From: Mycobacterium sp. MBM
Lineage (GTDB): Bacteria > Actinomycetota > Actinomycetes > Mycobacteriales > Mycobacteriaceae
DNA: 64,000 nt
Reading direction: 5' to 3'
Assembly: GCA_021648845.1 (NCBI GenBank)
Contig: JAKJHY010000011.1
Location: forward strand, 62,001 to 126,000
In this document: positions 40,827-51,297 of the stretch, in pieces
How positions within the stretch are numbered: position 1 is the first letter of the stretch
Layout: each line of letters opens with the position of its first letter
Program-made: the position numbers and the translations under genes
The notes under the pieces: model-generated
Told to the model about the DNA's origin: nothing
Seen by the model: the letters and a program-made list of their open reading frames with translations, nothing else
The model's database searches: none

Positions 40827-41696
40827 TCAGCGCAGGTTCAGGAAGCCGCCGAACATCGTCGTCAAATGCTCGGTACGCAACCAGATGAGCACCAGGAACA
40901 CCAGCAGCACGGTGCCTGCCACCGCCGCCTGCACCAGATTTCGGTGGGCCCTGGGCGCGTAGACGAATCCCGCCGCGACCAGCGCGCCGGTCACCAGACC
41001 ACCGAGGTGGCCCTGCCAGCTGATCGCCCCGGCACCGATCAACGGAGCGACGAAGGTGAAGACCACGTTGAGTACGATCAGCCCGACCACCCAACGGACA
41101 TCCAGGTTGAGCCGGCGCGACACCACGAAGATCGCACCGAAGAGCCCGAACACCGCACCCGAGGCGCCCAGGGTCGCGGTGTTGACCGGGGTGATCAGGT
41201 ACACCAGCACCGATCCGCCCAAGGCACTCAACCCGTACAGCGCGCCGAACCGCAGCCGCCCCAACAGCCGCTCCAGTGACGGGCCCAGCACGTACAGCGC
41301 GTACATGTTGAACAGGATGTGCATGATGCCGCCGTGCAGGAAGGCCGACGTGACCAGGCGGTAGTACTGGTCGCCCGCAGCGATCGCCAACGGCCACAGC
41401 ACGAACTGCTGGTACACCCAGCCCGAGGCCATCTGCAGCACGAACATCACCACGTTGACCGCAATGAGGGTGTAGGTCAGCAGCGGCTTGTCCGAGGCGA
41501 CCTTGCCGCCGAACCGGCCCTGCGTCGGCCGGATGGTGGCCGCACCCGCCGCCACACACTCCGGGCATTGATGGCCCACCGCCGCGGAGATCATGCAGTC
41601 ACCGCAGATGTAGCGCCCGCAGCGGGTGCACTGGACGTAGGTCGCGCGACCGGGATGGCGGTAGCAGACCGGGGCGGCCTGCGGCGGGTAGCTCAT
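40827..41696 (-). CDS. Rhomboid-family intramembrane serine protease with N-terminal zinc finger
   Basis: A 289-residue protein. Residues about 10-48 form a zinc finger (CYRHPGRATYVQCTRCGRYI followed by CGDCM and HQCPEC). The rhomboid core follows with six or seven helices: the catalytic serine lies in GASGAVFGLFG (near 178) and the catalytic histidine in WQGHLGGLVTGAL (near 230). Such proteases cut single-pass membrane proteins within the bilayer; the zinc finger would face the cytoplasm. The start ATG is 72 bp from the acyl-CoA synthetase on the same strand. Substrates in mycobacteria are poorly known. Confidence 0.92.
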   Translation of the reverse strand: MSYPPQAAPVCYRHPGRATYVQCTRCGRYICGDCMISAAVGHQCPECVAAGAATIRPTQGRFGGKVASDKPLLTYTLIAVNVVMFVLQMASGWVYQQFVLWPLAIAAGDQYYRLVTSAFLHGGIMHILFNMYALYVLGPSLERLLGRLRFGALYGLSALGGSVLVYLITPVNTATLGASGAVFGLFGAIFVVSRRLNLDVRWVVGLIVLNVVFTFVAPLIGAGAISWQGHLGGLVTGALVAAGFVYAPRAHRNLVQAAVAGTVLLVFLVLIWLRTEHLTTMFGGFLNLR

Positions 41697-41768
41697 GCGC
41701 AGCCCTCACCGGCTCGGCCGCCGCACACCCATTCGATGATTCGCTCGCCAGCGTCGCTCATACCCCCA

Positions 41769-43391
41769 TCATCCCCGATGGGCGTCCAGGCCCAGGATCT
41801 GCACGCTGTCCTCGCGCATCTGCACCTTGCGGATCTTGCCGGTGACGGTCATCGGGAACTCGTCGACCAGGTGTACGTACCGCGGAATCTTGTAATGGGC
41901 CAGCCGTCCCCGCGCGAACTCCCGGACCGCGTCGGCGTCCAGCGGTTGCGCGCCGGGCTTCATCTTGATCCAGACGCAGATCTCCTCGCCGTAGGTCTCG
42001 TCGGGCACCCCGATCACCTGGGCGTCCTCGACGCCGGGATGGCCGTACAGGAATTCCTCGACCTCCCGGGGGTAGACGTTCTCGCCACCGCGGATGACCA
42101 TGTCCTTGATCCGCCCCACGATGGTGCAGTAGCCGTCCTCGCGCATCACCGCCAGATCGCCGGTGTGCATCCAGCCGTCCTCGTCGATCGCCTCGGCGGT
42201 CTTGGTGTCGTCCTCCCAATAGCCGAGCATCACCGAATAGCCCCTGGTACAGAACTCGCCGGGCTGCCCGCGGTCGACGACCTCACCGGTCTCCGGATCG
42301 ATGATCTTCACCTCGACGTGCGGGTGCGCGCGCCCGATGGTGGCGGTGCGGCGTTCCAGGTCGTCGTCGTGCAGGGTCTGGCACGACACCGGCGAGGTCT
42401 CGGTCATGCCGTAGGCGATGGCCACCTCGGCCATGTGCATATCGTTGATGCAGCGTTTCATCACCTCGATCGGGCAGACCGCACCGGCCATCACGCCGGT
42501 GCGCAGACTCGACAGATCCCGCTCGGAGAACGACGGGTGATTCTGCATGGCGATGAACATCGTCGGCACCCCGTACACACCGGTACAGCGCTCGGCCTCA
42601 ATGGTTTCCAGGGTGGCGCCCGGATCGAAACCGGGGGCCGGAATCACCATGGTGACACCGTGGGTGGTACAGCCCAGGTTGCCCATCACCATGCCGAAGC
42701 AGTGGTAGAACGGCACCGGTATGCACAGCCGGTCCCCCGGTTTGAGGTTGATGCCCTCGGTGACGAAAAACCCGTTGTTGAGGATGTTGCGGTGCGACAG
42801 CGTCGCGCCCTTCGGGAAGCCCGTTGTGCCCGAGGTGTACTGGATGTTGATCGGGTCGGTGTTGGTCAAGGTGGCCTGCCGGGACCGCAGCTCACCCGCC
42901 GGGACCGCGGCGGCGCGTAACGCCGCCCAGTCCGGCGTGCCGAGGAAGATCACCTCGGTCAGCGCCGGCGCCTCGGCGCGCACCTCGGCGACCATCGCGA
43001 CATAATCCGAGGACTTGAAGTCGGTCGCCGAGATGAGCATCCGCGCCCCGGATTGGTTGAGCACATAGCCCAGTTCGTGGGTGCGGTAGGCGGGGTTGAC
43101 GTTGACCAGGGTGGCGCCGATCTTGGCGCAGGCGTATTGCACGATCGTCCACTCGGCGCGGTTGGGCGACCAGATGCCCACCCGGTCACCCTTGGCGATG
43201 CCGCGGCCCAGCAGTCCACGCGCCACCACGTCGATCTCGTCGTTGAGTTCGCGGTAGGTCCAGCGCAACCCCTGCGCCACGTCGACGAGCGCCTCTATGT
43301 CCGGGTGTTCGGCCGCCGTGGCTTCGAAGTTGGCCCCGATGGTGTCTTCGATGATGGGCACGTCGGTCGGCCCGGCGTCATAACTCTCCAT
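41769..43391 (-). CDS. AMP-binding acyl-CoA synthetase (FadD type)
   Basis: A 540-residue adenylate-forming enzyme. The ATP-binding P-loop is [16 protein letters not shown] (near 190-205), the A5 motif YGMTETSP near 340, the hinge [10 protein letters not shown] near 410, and the C-terminal catalytic lysine in [10 protein letters not shown] (near 520). It would activate a fatty or aryl carboxylic acid with ATP and CoA. It shares the last base of its start codon region with the stop of the following synthetase gene (TGATG-type overlap at 43391), so the two are translationally coupled. Chain-length preference cannot be read; the large aromatic-rich pocket ([10 protein letters not shown]) is common to FadD35-like proteins. 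Confidence 0.92.
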   Translation of the reverse strand: MESYDAGPTDVPIIEDTIGANFEATAAEHPDIEALVDVAQGLRWTYRELNDEIDVVARGLLGRGIAKGDRVGIWSPNRAEWTIVQYACAKIGATLVNVNPAYRTHELGYVLNQSGARMLISATDFKSSDYVAMVAEVRAEAPALTEVIFLGTPDWAALRAAAVPAGELRSRQATLTNTDPINIQYTSGTTGFPKGATLSHRNILNNGFFVTEGINLKPGDRLCIPVPFYHCFGMVMGNLGCTTHGVTMVIPAPGFDPGATLETIEAERCTGVYGVPTMFIAMQNHPSFSERDLSSLRTGVMAGAVCPIEVMKRCINDMHMAEVAIAYGMTETSPVSCQTLHDDDLERRTATIGRAHPHVEVKIIDPETGEVVDRGQPGEFCTRGYSVMLGYWEDDTKTAEAIDEDGWMHTGDLAVMREDGYCTIVGRIKDMVIRGGENVYPREVEEFLYGHPGVEDAQVIGVPDETYGEEICVWIKMKPGAQPLDADAVREFARGRLAHYKIPRYVHLVDEFPMTVTGKIRKVQMREDSVQILGLDAHRG

Positions 43392-45106
43392 CAGTCCTTA
43401 GCCCTTTTCCCGTCGCTTCGCTCGCCCAGAAGATCCTCGTAGCGGTGTTCGGTGTCGATCGGGGCCCCCGACCTGTGCGCCTCATCCTCGCGGGTGCGCA
43501 GCTCGACCCGCCGGATCTTGCCGGAAATGGTCTTGGGCAGCTCGAAGAATTCGACCCGGCGCACCTTCAGGTAGGGGGCGAGGTGATCGCGGGCGTGCTC
43601 CATGATGGCGCGGGCGGTCGTGGCGTCGGCGGCCCACCCTTCGGCAAGGGCGACATAGGCTTTCGGGATGGCGAGCCGGGTGTGGTGTGGTTGCGGGACG
43701 ACGGCGGCCTCCACCACCGCGGGATGCTCGATGAGCACGCTCTCCAGCTCGAACGGGGAGACCTTGTAGTCGCTGGACTTGAACACGTCATCGGTGCGGC
43801 CGATATAGGTGATGTAGCCGTCGCTGTCGCGGCTGGCGACGTCACCGGTGTGGTAGTACCCGCCGTGCATCACCGCGTCGTTGCGTTTCGGGTCGCCGAG
43901 GTAGCCGGTCATCAGGTTCACCGGCCGACTTGACAGGTCCAGGCAGATCTCGCCCTCATCGGCGAGCTGCCCGGTGAGCGGGTCGACGAGCACCACCGGC
44001 ACACCCGGCATGGGCCGGCCCATCGAGCCCGCCTTGACGAGCTGGCCGGGCGTGTTGCCGACCTGCAAGGTGGTCTCGGTCTGCCCGAACCCGTCCCGGA
44101 TCCTCAGCCCCCAGGCGCGTTCAACGGCGTCGATGACCTCCGGGTTGAGCGGTTCGCCGGCGCCCAGGATCTCGCGCAGCCCTTCGGGTTTGGCGCCCAG
44201 ATCGGACTGGATGAGCATCCGCCACACCGTTGGCGGCGCACAGAAGGTGTTGACCCCGGCGCGCCGGATCTGCTGCAGCAGGCTCGTGGCGTCGAAGCGG
44301 GTGTAGTTGTAGACGAAGATCGTGGCCTCGGCGATCCATGGGGCGAAGAAGCAACTCCAGGCATGTTTGGCCCAGCCCGGTGAGCTGATCGCCAGGTGCA
44401 CATCGCCGGGGGTGACCCCGATCCAGGCCATCGTGGACAGATGACCCACCGGGTAGGACACCTGGGAGTGCTCGACGAGTTTGGGGCGGCTGGTGGTGCC
44501 GGAGGTGAAGTACACCAGCAGCGGGTCGTCGACGTCGGTGACGGTCTCGAAGCGCTGCGCAGTGACGTCGTAGGCGTCGGAGTAGCGGTGCCACCCGGGC
44601 GCGTCGCCCACCGCGATGCGGACATAGTCACCCGGTACCTCGTCGAACTTCGAGGCGTCCGCGGCGTTGGCGATGACGAACCGCGCGCCGCCGCGGTCGA
44701 CGCGGTCGGTGAGATCCGCCGGGCCCAGCGCCCCGGTGGTCGGCATGACCACCGCGCCGAGTTTGGCCACCGCCAGCATCGACTCCCACAACTCGACCTG
44801 GTTGCCGAGCATCAGCAGGACGCGGTCCCCCTTACCGACGCCGAGTCCCTTGAGCCAGGTGGCCACCCGGTCGGACCGCTGCGCCATCTCCGCGAAGGAG
44901 ACCTTGGTCTCGGTGCCGTCCTCCTCGACGATCCACAGCGCGGTGCGGTTGTTACCGGCTGCGATGACGTCGAACCAGTCGGTGGCCCAGTTGAAGTTTC
45001 CGGTGATGTCGGGCCACGCGAAGGTGCTGACTGCCTTGTCATAGTCGCTGATCACGGCCACGAGGTGATCGCGGGCGGCGCGATAGCGATCGGTGTTGGT
45101 GCTCAT
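43391..45106 (-). CDS. AMP-binding medium-chain acyl-CoA synthetase-like protein
   Basis: A 571-residue protein of the same superfamily but in the acetyl-CoA synthetase/medium-chain branch. The P-loop is [17 protein letters not shown] (near 197-213), the A5 motif DGFGQTETT near 345, the GDVASRD hinge near 425, and the C-terminal lysine in [10 protein letters not shown] near 540. The N-terminus ([20 protein letters not shown]) is typical of this branch. It is the upstream member of a two-gene operon with the FadD-type synthetase. It diverges from the GAF-LuxR gene at 45165, which may regulate the pair. The acid substrate is unknown. Confidence 0.9.
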   Translation of the reverse strand: MSTNTDRYRAARDHLVAVISDYDKAVSTFAWPDITGNFNWATDWFDVIAAGNNRTALWIVEEDGTETKVSFAEMAQRSDRVATWLKGLGVGKGDRVLLMLGNQVELWESMLAVAKLGAVVMPTTGALGPADLTDRVDRGGARFVIANAADASKFDEVPGDYVRIAVGDAPGWHRYSDAYDVTAQRFETVTDVDDPLLVYFTSGTTSRPKLVEHSQVSYPVGHLSTMAWIGVTPGDVHLAISSPGWAKHAWSCFFAPWIAEATIFVYNYTRFDATSLLQQIRRAGVNTFCAPPTVWRMLIQSDLGAKPEGLREILGAGEPLNPEVIDAVERAWGLRIRDGFGQTETTLQVGNTPGQLVKAGSMGRPMPGVPVVLVDPLTGQLADEGEICLDLSSRPVNLMTGYLGDPKRNDAVMHGGYYHTGDVASRDSDGYITYIGRTDDVFKSSDYKVSPFELESVLIEHPAVVEAAVVPQPHHTRLAIPKAYVALAEGWAADATTARAIMEHARDHLAPYLKVRRVEFFELPKTISGKIRRVELRTREDEAHRSGAPIDTEHRYEDLLGERSDGKRAKD

Positions 45107-45164
45107 GGCGACTAGGATCTACGTCACACTCCGTTGACCGCTACCCCCGAAAGAGGGGAACACC

Positions 45165-45977
45165 GTGCCACCGCTGCTGCGCCCCCGCGACACCGACGCC
45201 CTGCGCGCCGAGTTGCGCCGGGTCGCGGTGGAGGCCGGGGTTCCGGTGCTGTTCGGTGGTGAGGTGGCCGGCGATGCGCTGCTGCTGAGCGAGTTCGTCG
45301 GCACCCGGACCGGGCTGCTGCGTGGCCTGGTGGTGCGGTCGCGGTCCGGGCTGGGCGGGGCCAGCATGGTCGCGGGCCGGCCGCTGTCGGTATCCGATTA
45401 CCGCAATGCCTCGTCGATCACCCACGACTACGACACCCCGGTGCTGTCGGAGGGTATCCGGTCGGTGCTGGCGGTGCCGGTGGTCGTGGACGGGGTGCCG
45501 CGGGCCATGTTGTACGGGGCGTACCGGTCCGGCGCGCCGTTCGGGGGCCGGGCCGCCGACCTGATGGTCGATGCCGGCCGCCGGCTGGTCGACGAGCTGC
45601 GCATCCGCGACGAGGTGGACCGCCGGCTGCGGCTGCGCGAGGCGCAGCAGACCGGCACGGCCAACCCGGAGACCATCCGCGAGGTGTACGCCGGCCTGCG
45701 CACGCTGGCTTCGCGCGCCGATGCCGATACCGGCGCCGAACTGCATCGCCTCGCCGACCTGCTGTCCGCGCCGTCCGACGACGTCCATCTGACGCCCCGG
45801 GAGCTCGACGTGCTGGCCCAGATTGCGCTGGGCTGCACCAATGCCGAAGCCGCCGAACGACTTTCGCTCAAGCCCGAGACGGTCAAGAGCTACCTGCGCA
45901 GTGCGGCAACCAAACTGGGCACCCGAACCCGGCATGAGTCGGTGTCCAAGGCGCGGCGGGCCCGGCTGATTCCCTAG
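45165..45977 (+). CDS. GAF-LuxR-type transcriptional regulator
   Basis: A 270-residue regulator. An N-terminal GAF-like sensor covers about 20-150 (VLAVPVVVDGVPRAMLYGAYR), and the LuxR/NarL helix-turn-helix is at about 207-268 (LTPRELDVLAQIALGCTNAE, KPETVKSYLRSAATKLGTRT). Proteins of this form regulate acid or aromatic catabolism in Rhodococcus and Mycobacterium. It is divergent from the acyl-CoA synthetase operon (58-bp gap), its most likely target. The ribosome-binding site GAGGGG lies in a small CCCC-GAAAGA-GGGG hairpin (45145-45157). The stop overlaps the convergent nitrilase gene by 4 nt. Confidence 0.88.
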   Translation: MPPLLRPRDTDALRAELRRVAVEAGVPVLFGGEVAGDALLLSEFVGTRTGLLRGLVVRSRSGLGGASMVAGRPLSVSDYRNASSITHDYDTPVLSEGIRSVLAVPVVVDGVPRAMLYGAYRSGAPFGGRAADLMVDAGRRLVDELRIRDEVDRRLRLREAQQTGTANPETIREVYAGLRTLASRADADTGAELHRLADLLSAPSDDVHLTPRELDVLAQIALGCTNAEAAERLSLKPETVKSYLRSAATKLGTRTRHESVSKARRARLIP

Positions 45978-46759
45978 TACAGCTCCGGGCGCCGGTCGGC
46001 GAACACATCGTTGTTCGCGCCCAGGGCCTTGCTCGGGTCGATGCTGACCTCTGCCGATGCGACACCGTCGGCATCCGGCGTCGCGACGATCCAGCCGTCA
46101 CGGTCGATGACGGCGGTGCCCCCTGTCCACTGCACACCGCGCTCGGTGCCGTGCCGGTCGGCGATCGCGATCGGCAGCCGGGACGCCCGGGCGGCGGCCA
46201 TCGCCTGGATGGTCTCGGGCGCATGCTCGCCGGCCGGCCGATCGGCGAGCGGCCAGTTCACCGGCAGCGCCAGCACTTGCGCACCGGCCAGCGCCAATCG
46301 CCGTGGTACCTCCGGGAATTCGATGTCGTAGCAGATCGCGACGCCGAGCCGGCCGATCGGCGTGTCCAGCACCATTCCCGCCTCGTCGCCGACGCTGAAG
46401 AACCGGTACTCCTGGTCCCACAGGTGCGCCTTGCGGTAGCAGCCCAGCGTGCCGGTCCGGTCGAACACCAGCGCGGAGTTGAACAGCTGCTCGCCGGCGC
46501 GTTCGCAGAACCCGATGACCGCCACCACACCGTCGGGCACCGCATCGGCCAGCCCGGTCAACCGCGGATCGTCCACCGTCATGGACAGCACACGCGCCTC
46601 GTCGAGGTCACCGAACACGTACCCGCTGGTGGCCAGCTCCGGAAGCACGACAAGCCCGGGCTCGGAGCGCCGCAGGGCGGCGCGCGCCGCGGCGAAATTG
46701 TGGTTCTCGTCGCCGAATTCGATCGGCACTGCCACCGAGGACATCCGCAGCACGCTCAC
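45974..46759 (-). CDS. Carbon-nitrogen hydrolase (nitrilase superfamily)
   Basis: A 261-residue amidase-type hydrolase with the full Glu-Lys-Cys triad: Glu in VVLPELATSG (near 41), Lys in CYRKAHLWD (near 107) and Cys in VAICYDIEFPE (near 142). It would hydrolyse an amide, carbamoyl compound or nitrile in the cytoplasm. GTG 46759 is chosen because it overlaps the TGA of the ABC transporter gene (GTGA); an in-frame ATG 18 nt earlier lies inside that gene. It is thus probably the third gene of the ABC exporter operon. Confidence 0.9.
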   Translation of the reverse strand: MSVLRMSSVAVPIEFGDENHNFAAARAALRRSEPGLVVLPELATSGYVFGDLDEARVLSMTVDDPRLTGLADAVPDGVVAVIGFCERAGEQLFNSALVFDRTGTLGCYRKAHLWDQEYRFFSVGDEAGMVLDTPIGRLGVAICYDIEFPEVPRRLALAGAQVLALPVNWPLADRPAGEHAPETIQAMAAARASRLPIAIADRHGTERGVQWTGGTAVIDRDGWIVATPDADGVASAEVSIDPSKALGANNDVFADRRPELY

Positions 46760-48576
46760 ACCAGCGACTCCACCCACGCGCGGTGCAGTGCGGCGAAACG
46801 GCCGTTCCCCTCGATCAATTCCGCCGGTGGCCCGTCCTCGACGATCTCGCCGTGTTCGAGCACCAGCACCCGGTCGGCGATCTGCACCGTCGACAGCCGG
46901 TGCGCGATCACCACGGCGGTGCGGTCGGCCAGCACGGTGGCCAGGGCGCGTTGCACCATCCGCTCGCTCGGGATGTCCAGCGACGAGGTGGCCTCGTCGA
47001 GGATCAGCACGGCCGGGTCGGCCAGGAACGCCCGGGCGAACGCGATGAGCTGGCGCTGCCCCGCCGAGAGCCGCCCGCCGCGCTTGGCGACATCGGTCAG
47101 ATACCCCTCGGGCAGGGTGTCGACGAACCGGTCCGCGCCGACCGCGATTGCCGCCTCGCGCACCTCGGCGTCGGTGGCCGAGGGCCGGCCGAAGCGGATG
47201 TTGTCGGCGATGGTGCCCTCGAACATGAAGTTCTCCTGGGTCACCATCACCACATGGGTGCGCAGATCCGCTTGGGCGACATCACGCAGATCGGTACCGT
47301 CCAACGTGACCGCCCCGCTGACCGGGTCGTAGAACCGGGCCAGCAGCTTCGCGATGGTCGTCTTGCCGGCACCCGTGGTCCCGACCAACGCGACGGTCTG
47401 CCCGGCCGGGATGTCCAGCGTGAGCGACGGCAGCACCGGGCGGCCCGGCACATAGGAGAACTGCACATCATCGAAGGCGATGTGGCCCTTCACCTCCGTC
47501 AGCCGCACCGGGTGTTCGGGATCGGTGATGTCGGGATCCTGCGCGAGCACACCGGCGATCTTCTCCAGCGCCGCCGACGCGGACTGGAAGGTGTTGAAGA
47601 ACTGCGAGATCTCTTGCATCGGTTCGAAAAAGATGCGCAGGTATAGCAGGAACGCGGTCAAGGTGCCCAGCGTCATCTGATCTTCGAGCACCAGATAGCC
47701 GCCGTAGAGCAGCACCGCGCCGGTGGCGAGGTTGCCGGTCAGCCGCACCGCGGGCATGAAGACCGCCAGTAGCTTGAAGGCCCGCTCGTTGATCGACTTG
47801 TACTGATCGGCAACGCCTTCGAAGATCTCCTGGTTGCGCGGCTCGCGGTTATAGGCCTGCACGGCCTTGATGCCCGTCATGGTCTCGACGAACTGCACGA
47901 TCACCAGTGCGGCGGCCTCGCGCACCTTCAGGTAGGTGCGTGAGGACTCGCTGCGGAACCACATCGTCAGTGCCACCAGGATCGGGAACGCGCACAGGCA
48001 TGCCAAACCCAGCCGCCAATCCAGCACCACCAGCAGCACGGCGGTGCCGAACATGGTCAGCACGGCGGTGATCAGACCGTCGAATCCGGTGGCGAGCATG
48101 TCCTGGATCGCGTCGACGTCGTTGGTCGAGCGGGCCACCACCCGGCCCGAGGTGTAGCGATCGTGGAAGGCGATGTCGAGGCGCTGGAAGTGCCGGAACA
48201 GCCTGCGGCGCAGCTCGATCAGGATCTCCTGGCCGATGCGTCCTGATCGGCGCAGGAAGTACATTCGGCTGGTGGCCTGCAGCGCCACCACACCGCACAG
48301 CGCCGCCAGGATGACGAACAGCTCGCGCGCCGAACCGCCGGCCACGATCGGCGGGATGCCGTGGTCGATACCGCGCTGAACCAGCAGCGGCACCGACAGC
48401 CGCGCCGCATTCTCCAGGACGACCACCACGGCCAACACCGCCACCACCGACATGTAGGGCCGCAGCAGCGACCCCAATAGCCGGCGGGCCTCCCGGCGCC
48501 GCGAGATGGTCTCGTCGATGGGCAGGTTCTCGTCGTCGGCGGAGACGGCCTGCCCGCGCCAATCCGTGGTACTCAC
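46756..48576 (-). CDS. ABC exporter half-transporter, canonical ATPase site
   Basis: A 606-residue half-transporter. Six membrane helices lie in about 35-330 and the nucleotide-binding domain in about 370-600. Walker A is GTTGAGKTTIAKLL, the signature LSAGQRQLIAFARAF (LSAGQ rather than LSGGQ), Walker B with catalytic glutamate VLILDEATSSLD, and the H-loop VVIAHRLSTV. It is paired with the gene at 48573, and the two probably form a heterodimeric exporter like Rv1272c-Rv1273c or TM287/288. It exports an unknown hydrophobic or lipid substrate. The start overlaps the preceding stop by 4 nt. Confidence 0.92.
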   Translation of the reverse strand: MSTTDWRGQAVSADDENLPIDETISRRREARRLLGSLLRPYMSVVAVLAVVVVLENAARLSVPLLVQRGIDHGIPPIVAGGSARELFVILAALCGVVALQATSRMYFLRRSGRIGQEILIELRRRLFRHFQRLDIAFHDRYTSGRVVARSTNDVDAIQDMLATGFDGLITAVLTMFGTAVLLVVLDWRLGLACLCAFPILVALTMWFRSESSRTYLKVREAAALVIVQFVETMTGIKAVQAYNREPRNQEIFEGVADQYKSINERAFKLLAVFMPAVRLTGNLATGAVLLYGGYLVLEDQMTLGTLTAFLLYLRIFFEPMQEISQFFNTFQSASAALEKIAGVLAQDPDITDPEHPVRLTEVKGHIAFDDVQFSYVPGRPVLPSLTLDIPAGQTVALVGTTGAGKTTIAKLLARFYDPVSGAVTLDGTDLRDVAQADLRTHVVMVTQENFMFEGTIADNIRFGRPSATDAEVREAAIAVGADRFVDTLPEGYLTDVAKRGGRLSAGQRQLIAFARAFLADPAVLILDEATSSLDIPSERMVQRALATVLADRTAVVIAHRLSTVQIADRVLVLEHGEIVEDGPPAELIEGNGRFAALHRAWVESLV

Positions 48577-50360
48577 TGCCCTGCCTCGGCGAGTTCCTCG
48601 TCGGCGGCCAGCAGATACCGATACTGCGGCGCGTCGGCCAGCAGTTCGGCGTGCGTGCCGACCCGGGTCACGGTGCCGTTCTCCAGCAGGGCCACCCGGT
48701 CGGCGAGCAGCACCGTCGACGCACGGTGGGCCACCACGATGCCGGTGACATCGCGCAGCACCCGGCCCAGCGCCTCGGTGACCTCGGCCTCGGTGTGGAC
48801 GTCCAGCGCCGACAGCGTGTCGTCGAGCACCAGGATCCGCGGCTCGGCGATGATGGCGCGGGCCAGCGAAAGACGTTGCCGTTGACCGCCGGACAGGCTC
48901 ATACCCTGCTCACCGATGCGGGTGTCCAGCCCGAACGGCAGGTCATACACAAATCCAGCCGAAGCGACATTTATGCCGCGGGCCAGATCCTCGTCGGTGG
49001 CCTCCGGGTTGCCGAGGCGCAGGTTCTCGGCCACCGACATGGAGAACAGCGTCGGGTCCTCGAACGCGGTGGCCACCGTGTGGCGCAGCGCGGGTAGCGA
49101 CAGCTCGCGGATATCGGTGCCGTCGACCAGGATCGCTCCCTCGCTGACATCATGCAGCCGCGACAACAGGGCGGCCAGCACAGATTTCCCCGACCCGGTG
49201 GCGCCGACAAGCGCCACGGTCTCCCCGGATTCCACCGTGAGGTTCACGTGCCGCAGGGCCCAGCTGTCCGAGTCCGGGAACCGGAACCCGACGTCGACGA
49301 GCTCGAGTCGACCACCACTCGGCGGGTCAAGGTGCGGACCGTCGGTGATGGTGCGGGGCTCGTCGAAGATCTCGGCGACCCGGTTGGCCGCCGTCATCGA
49401 CTCCTGCGTCATCGACAGCAGGAAGCCCAGCGAGGCGATCGGCCACACCAGCGACAACATCATCGTGATGAACGCGACCAGCGTACCCATGCTGATCACC
49501 CCATGACCGGTCGCATAGGCGCCGAACCCGAGCACGATGATCAGCGTGATGTTGGGGATGACCTCCAGCAACGTCCAGAACTTCGCGGACACCCCGACCT
49601 TGCGCAGTTCGGTGTCGAACAGGTCGGTGGCCCGCTCGTCGAAACCGCCGTAGGCATGCTCCTCGCGCCCGAACGACTTGATCACCCGCAACCCGAGCGC
49701 GGATTCCTCGACATGGGTGGCCACGTTGCCGGCCTGATCCTGAGATTGCCGGGACAGCAGGGTGAACTGCCGCTGGAAATGCAGGATGGTCACCGTGATG
49801 GGCACGATGGCGAGGACCACGACGACGCCCAGCGGCCAGTACATCGCCAGCAGGATGGTCGTCACGACGATGATCTGGACCACGTTGAGCATCAGGAACA
49901 GCAGCCCGAAGGACAGGAACTGCCGGATGGCGCTCAGGTCGTTCATCACCCGGCTCAGCAGCTGCCCGGACTGCCAGTTGCCGTGGAAGGACATCGGCAG
50001 CACCTGCAGCCGCGCATAAAGGTCCTTGCGGATATCGGCCTCGACGCCCATCGTCGCGCGGGCCACCAGCCAGCGCCGGATGAACCACAGCACGGCCTCG
50101 GTGACCAGCAGCGCAACGGCGGCCGCCCCGAGTGTCCACAGGCCCGCGGCGTCCTTTTCGCGCACCGGCCCGTCGATGACGGCCTTGGTGAGCAGCGGCA
50201 CCGATACCGTGGCGCCCAGGCTGACGAAGGCCGCGATCACCATCGCGATCCAGCGGACCCGATAGGGCTTGAGGTACGGCAACAGCCGCAGGATGTCCGA
50301 GGAGGATCGGATGCGCCGCGGTGGCGGCGCGATCGCCGGCACCGATCGCAAACCTGACAC
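48573..50360 (-). CDS. ABC exporter half-transporter, degenerate ATPase site
   Basis: A 595-residue half-transporter with six helices in about 35-310 and an ATPase domain in about 345-585. Walker A is GATGSGKSVLAALL, the signature SLSGGQRQRLSLARA is intact, but Walker B ends in aspartate (ILVLDDTLSALD) where the catalytic glutamate belongs. Loss of one glutamate is usual in heterodimeric exporters, where only one of two sites hydrolyses ATP quickly. GTG 50360 is chosen because GGAGGAGGTGG lies just ahead; the longer frame from 50456 has no support. A GTTGT-N14-ACAAC dyad (50394-50417) lies upstream. Confidence 0.92.
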   Translation of the reverse strand: MSGLRSVPAIAPPPRRIRSSSDILRLLPYLKPYRVRWIAMVIAAFVSLGATVSVPLLTKAVIDGPVREKDAAGLWTLGAAAVALLVTEAVLWFIRRWLVARATMGVEADIRKDLYARLQVLPMSFHGNWQSGQLLSRVMNDLSAIRQFLSFGLLFLMLNVVQIIVVTTILLAMYWPLGVVVVLAIVPITVTILHFQRQFTLLSRQSQDQAGNVATHVEESALGLRVIKSFGREEHAYGGFDERATDLFDTELRKVGVSAKFWTLLEVIPNITLIIVLGFGAYATGHGVISMGTLVAFITMMLSLVWPIASLGFLLSMTQESMTAANRVAEIFDEPRTITDGPHLDPPSGGRLELVDVGFRFPDSDSWALRHVNLTVESGETVALVGATGSGKSVLAALLSRLHDVSEGAILVDGTDIRELSLPALRHTVATAFEDPTLFSMSVAENLRLGNPEATDEDLARGINVASAGFVYDLPFGLDTRIGEQGMSLSGGQRQRLSLARAIIAEPRILVLDDTLSALDVHTEAEVTEALGRVLRDVTGIVVAHRASTVLLADRVALLENGTVTRVGTHAELLADAPQYRYLLAADEELAEAGQ

Positions 50361-50507
50361 GCGCAACCACCTCCTCCCCCCCACCCATACTGAGTTGTAC
50401 GGCATGAGTACGACAACCGGATTAACCGGCGCCCCGCCACCGTAGAACCTCAACAATGGATCAGGTCAATTGTTCCCCGGCCGGCCCGGCAGCTACCGTC
50501 GAAAGAC

Positions 50508-51251
50508 GTGTACGCCGAATCGACAGCAAAACTGGAAGCCTGGGAACGCCGCGCCGAGTGGCCGCTGGCCGGGGTCGCGCTGATCTTCCTCACCGCCTAC
50601 GCCGTCGAAGTTCTCGCCCAGCCCCGCGGATCCACGGTGGAACTCATCATCTGGGCGTCCTGGCTGGTGTTCGCCGTCGATTACGTCGTCAGACTGACCC
50701 TGGCCCCGCAGCGCTGGCGGTGGTTCTACCGGCATCTGATCGACCTCATGATCGTCGCGTTGCCGCTGCTGCGGCCGCTACGGCTGGTGCGATTGTTGAT
50801 CCTGATCAAGACGTTGCAGAAGGCGGCGGGCAGCGCGATCCGCGGCCGGGTGGTGCTCTACACGGTCTCGGGCGCGGTGTTGCTGGTATTCGTGGCCTCG
50901 CTGGCGGTCCTGGATGCCGAACGCGGCGCGCCCGGGGCGTACATCACCGACTTCGGCGAAGCACTGTGGTGGTCGGTGACCACCATCACCACCGTCGGCT
51001 ACGGCGACCTGACACCGATCACGACGACCGGCCGGGTGGTCGCGGTCCTGCTGATGATCGGTGGCATCACCCTGGTCGGCTCGATCACCGCCACCCTGGC
51101 CTCCTGGATCGTCGAGCGCGTCTCCGACGATCGGGCGGCCGACCATGCGGTGACCACCGGACACATCCGCGAGGTCCTCGACGAGATCGACCAGCTGCGC
51201 ACCGAGGTGCGCCGGCTGAGCGCCACGCCACGCGACAACACCGACGGATGA
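50508..51251 (+). CDS. Voltage-gated-type potassium channel protein
   Basis: A 247-residue channel subunit. Helices at about 18-35, 45-62, 85-100 (with arginines in [18 protein letters not shown]4-like), 110-130 and 175-195 surround the pore loop [13 protein letters not shown] (about 160-172), the canonical K+ selectivity filter. The C-terminal 45 residues are soluble and charged ([17 protein letters not shown]), possibly a tetramerising coil. It would form a tetrameric K+ channel. TACCGT is 8 nt before the GTG, suggesting a leaderless start. Confidence 0.92.
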   Translation: MYAESTAKLEAWERRAEWPLAGVALIFLTAYAVEVLAQPRGSTVELIIWASWLVFAVDYVVRLTLAPQRWRWFYRHLIDLMIVALPLLRPLRLVRLLILIKTLQKAAGSAIRGRVVLYTVSGAVLLVFVASLAVLDAERGAPGAYITDFGEALWWSVTTITTVGYGDLTPITTTGRVVAVLLMIGGITLVGSITATLASWIVERVSDDRAADHAVTTGHIREVLDEIDQLRTEVRRLSATPRDNTDG

Positions 51252-51297
51252 CCCCGCGTCCCCCAGCCATCGACGGCTTTGGGGCAGTATTGGCGGC

